A stretch of DNA of 6,873 nt from Euryarchaeota archaeon UBA486 (GTDB lineage: Archaea > Thermoplasmatota > Poseidoniia > Poseidoniales > Poseidoniaceae). Numbering within the stretch: position 1 is the stretch's first letter; every line of letters starts with the position of its first letter. This document shows, one piece after another, positions 5,523 to 6,873 of this stretch. The notes under the pieces were generated by a model, which did not search any database, was not told the origin of the DNA, and was given only the letters and a program-made list of their open reading frames with translations. Where the stretch lies: the NCBI GenBank assembly GCA_002497765.1, contig DAET01000018.1, forward strand, positions 1-6,873, given 5' to 3'. The position numbers were made by a program, and so were the translations under genes.

Positions 5523-6836
5523 TCAGATTTTCCGACGTGGGCCGGTCGGTGCCGAAGCAGGTTCGGGTTCTGGTGCTGCTTCAGGCTCAGGCGTCTCCAC
5601 CTCGACCGGGTCTGGCTTCGACGGTTCAGGTTCAGGCGCTTCCTGAACCACGGGTTCAGGCTCAGGGACAGGATTCCCTGCAAAGCCCGGCACGACCTTC
5701 TCCTTCGGCCCGACCTCATCGACGCGTTGCTCGATGGCCGCATGCAGGGCGTCGACACTGTGCGTCCATCCGAGATGATCGTCCGCATACCTGCGTGCTG
5801 CACGCTTGCCTTCGACGTACACCGACGCGTCGCGTTCCATGCGTTTGAGCAGGTCAACGATGCCGTCGTGAAAGTCCTCCTTTGCGAAGAGGTGCATGAA
5901 GGGCGTCTCGCCGGAAAGCCGGTGCCCGTCGTGGTCGATGCCCGCGACCATCAGGCCAGAAGCGAGGTATTCCGATCGCTTGAGCGGGCTGGCCAACGAC
6001 CACGCTCGATGCTCCGGCATCGGCAGCAGGCCGAGGTGTGAAGTGCCGAGACGATGCGCCACCTCGTCCTGAGGAAGCCGGCCAAGCACGTGGACGTCAT
6101 CGCTGCCCTTCGCCATGCGCTTGAGGGCGCCGAGGGCATCACCCTCGCCCATCAGGGTCAGGGTCACGTCCAGTCCGGCGTTCTTGGCCTTCTGGTGCAC
6201 CATCGGGAGCGCGAGCACCCCGCGGTTTCGATCCATCCTGCCGTGGTAGACCATGTGCAGGGTCCGCTCGGTGGAGCGCCGCTCCGGTCCGGGAAGGAAT
6301 CGGCGCAAATCGACGCCGGCCTGAAGCACCACGACGCGCTTGGCGTCGAGTTTCGTGAAGGAGCGCACCTGACGAGCGTGTGCTTCGCTGACCACGGTGC
6401 CCACCGGTCCTGCATGCTGCCGACCGGCCTTGGCGGCAAGCCGCCATGCGCGGCGCCACACGAACCAATGGATGCGGGCAAGGAAGCCCGCGTCGGCCGG
6501 TGGGCTGCGGTCCAGCAGCATCCACGGGACGTCATTCAACACGCCAGCCTTGAGCAACGGGCGCAGGAGCGGCCACTCGATCAGCACCACATCAGGGGTG
6601 CTGATCTCACCCCAGCGGACGAGGATGGCCTCTGCGATGGCGCGGCTGCGTCGCCCGGGCCGAGCTCGGACCTCAAGGGTCTGATGGTCCACCCCGTCGA
6701 TGGCAACCGAGGTGACGCCAGGGCCGAGGAAGGTCACCTCATGCCCGCACTCGCCGAGCCCTTTGGCCAAAGCGCGTTGGGTTGTAGCGCAGAGGTCTGC
6801 GTCGAGGTCCCGGACGCTGGCCCAGAGGATCCGCAT
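5523..6836 (-). CDS. GT4-like glycosyltransferase with Pro/Glu-rich C-terminal tail
   Basis: A GT-B glycosyltransferase of 437 residues. It starts with a hydrophobic strand (MRILWASV) and a following helix to GHEVTFLGPG, the usual N-terminal acceptor-side Rossmann domain. The C-terminal donor domain begins near 193 with HMVYHGRMDRNRGV (194-207), then LTLMGEGD (226-233), VHVLGRLPQDEVA (248-260), and the donor-site segment LASPLKRSEYLASG (281-294) with E289 as the likely second Glu of the E-x-E pair. Residues 1 to about 375 make a complete enzyme; about 60 further residues are low-complexity, with Pro-Glu repeats at 391-426 and a basic end PRRKI. The ATG has GGTGA six bases upstream. The methyltransferase gene follows on the same strand and probably shares the mRNA. 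The donor sugar is unknown. GC is visibly higher than in the genes at the left of the window. Confidence 0.88.
   Translation of the reverse strand: MRILWASVRDLDADLCATTQRALAKGLGECGHEVTFLGPGVTSVAIDGVDHQTLEVRARPGRRSRAIAEAILVRWGEISTPDVVLIEWPLLRPLLKAGVLNDVPWMLLDRSPPADAGFLARIHWFVWRRAWRLAAKAGRQHAGPVGTVVSEAHARQVRSFTKLDAKRVVVLQAGVDLRRFLPGPERRSTERTLHMVYHGRMDRNRGVLALPMVHQKAKNAGLDVTLTLMGEGDALGALKRMAKGSDDVHVLGRLPQDEVAHRLGTSHLGLLPMPEHRAWSLASPLKRSEYLASGLMVAGIDHDGHRLSGETPFMHLFAKEDFHDGIVDLLKRMERDASVYVEGKRAARRYADDHLGWTHSVDALHAAIEQRVDEVGPKEKVVPGFAGNPVPEPEPVVQEAPEPEPSKPDPVEVETPEPEAAPEPEPASAPTGPRRKI
5547..5666 (-). repeat. Low-complexity Pro-Glu repeat tract in the glycosyltransferase 3' end
   Basis: The DNA codes for residues 391-430, with PEPEP at 391-395, 401-405 and 422-426 and PEPE at 416-419. 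On the plus strand the unit TCAGGYTCAGG recurs at 5581-5591, 5626-5636 and 5656-5666, with degenerate copies between. The encoded tail is acidic, proline-rich and surely disordered. Copy number is likely to vary between strains through recombination or slippage, and the frame is kept because the units are multiples of three. Confidence 0.75.
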
Positions 6837-6842
6837 GGCGGT

Positions 6843-6847
6843 TCACC
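6843..6847 (-). promoter_or_regulatory. Ribosome-binding site of the glycosyltransferase gene
   Basis: GGTGA on the minus strand lies six bases before the ATG at 6836, a good spacing for pairing with TCACC at the 16S 3' end. It supports this ATG and suggests an internal operon gene rather than a leaderless one, which implies an upstream gene beyond the right edge. Confidence 0.5.
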
Positions 6848-6850
6848 GTC

Positions 6851-6873
6851 TCAAGCAAGCACGTGGTCGAGGA
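6851..6873 (-). CDS. Possible last codons of an upstream gene (cut by window edge)
   Basis: One minus-strand frame reads LDHVLA and then TGA, 14 bases before the glycosyltransferase ATG. The spacing and the GGTGA in between would suit an operon neighbour. Seven codons are too few to identify a protein or confirm the frame. Confidence 0.25.

Noticed and set aside
5474..5857. Minus-strand open frame of 127 codons overlapping the glycosyltransferase tail.
   Set aside because: It is an Arg/Ser-rich alternate-frame reading of the same repeat region, with no motif.
1..6873. Search for CRISPR repeats, tRNA or rRNA genes, insertion sequences and attachment sites.
   Set aside because: Nothing found by eye: the only repeats are the coding Pro-Glu units, and almost all DNA is accounted for by seven genes.

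Overview
This 6,873-base window holds part of a surface-glycan (polysaccharide or glycoconjugate) synthesis and export locus. It contains seven protein-coding genes with little spare DNA: two GT4-type glycosyltransferases (the first cut by the left edge), an alpha/beta-hydrolase-fold protein of unclear substrate, a two-gene ABC-2 glycan exporter (ATPase and permease), a UDP-sugar 6-dehydrogenase and a class I SAM-dependent methyltransferase. I see no rRNA, tRNA, CRISPR array, transposase or attachment site.

Organism: not certain. Several features suggest an archaeon, and a planktonic euryarchaeon of the Marine Group II / Poseidoniales type is my best guess. First, the permease has a TATA-like TTTATT centred about 26-27 bases before its GTG start, the spacing expected of an archaeal promoter with a leaderless mRNA. 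Second, internal genes are preceded by GGTGA- or GGTG-type ribosome-binding sequences. Third, one glycosyltransferase carries a Pro-Glu-rich acidic tail. None of these is decisive and the protein families occur in bacteria too. GC is moderate and uneven, lower on the left (26/60 in 2041-2100) and higher on the right (41/60 in 6481-6540).

Layout: 1-1732 runs rightward (glycosyltransferase C-terminus, then the hydrolase). 1710-3268 runs leftward (permease, then ATPase, coupled by an ATGA overlap); its end overlaps the hydrolase end by 23 bases. 3269-3391 is a short divergent intergenic region. 3392-4708 runs rightward (UDP-sugar dehydrogenase). 4713-6836 runs leftward (glycosyltransferase, then methyltransferase), ending four bases from the dehydrogenase stop. 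The seven genes thus fall into four transcription units with alternating direction, in two tail-to-tail pairs.

Joint role (inference): the dehydrogenase would supply a nucleotide-activated uronic acid, probably from a UDP-N-acetylhexosamine; the glycosyltransferases would build an acidic glycan; the methyltransferase and hydrolase could modify or trim it; and the ABC-2 exporter would move the finished, probably lipid-linked, glycan across the cytoplasmic membrane. The individual families are known. The less explained parts are the hydrolase and its C-terminal region, the glycosyltransferase tail and its in-frame junction with the methyltransferase, and the exporter promoter.
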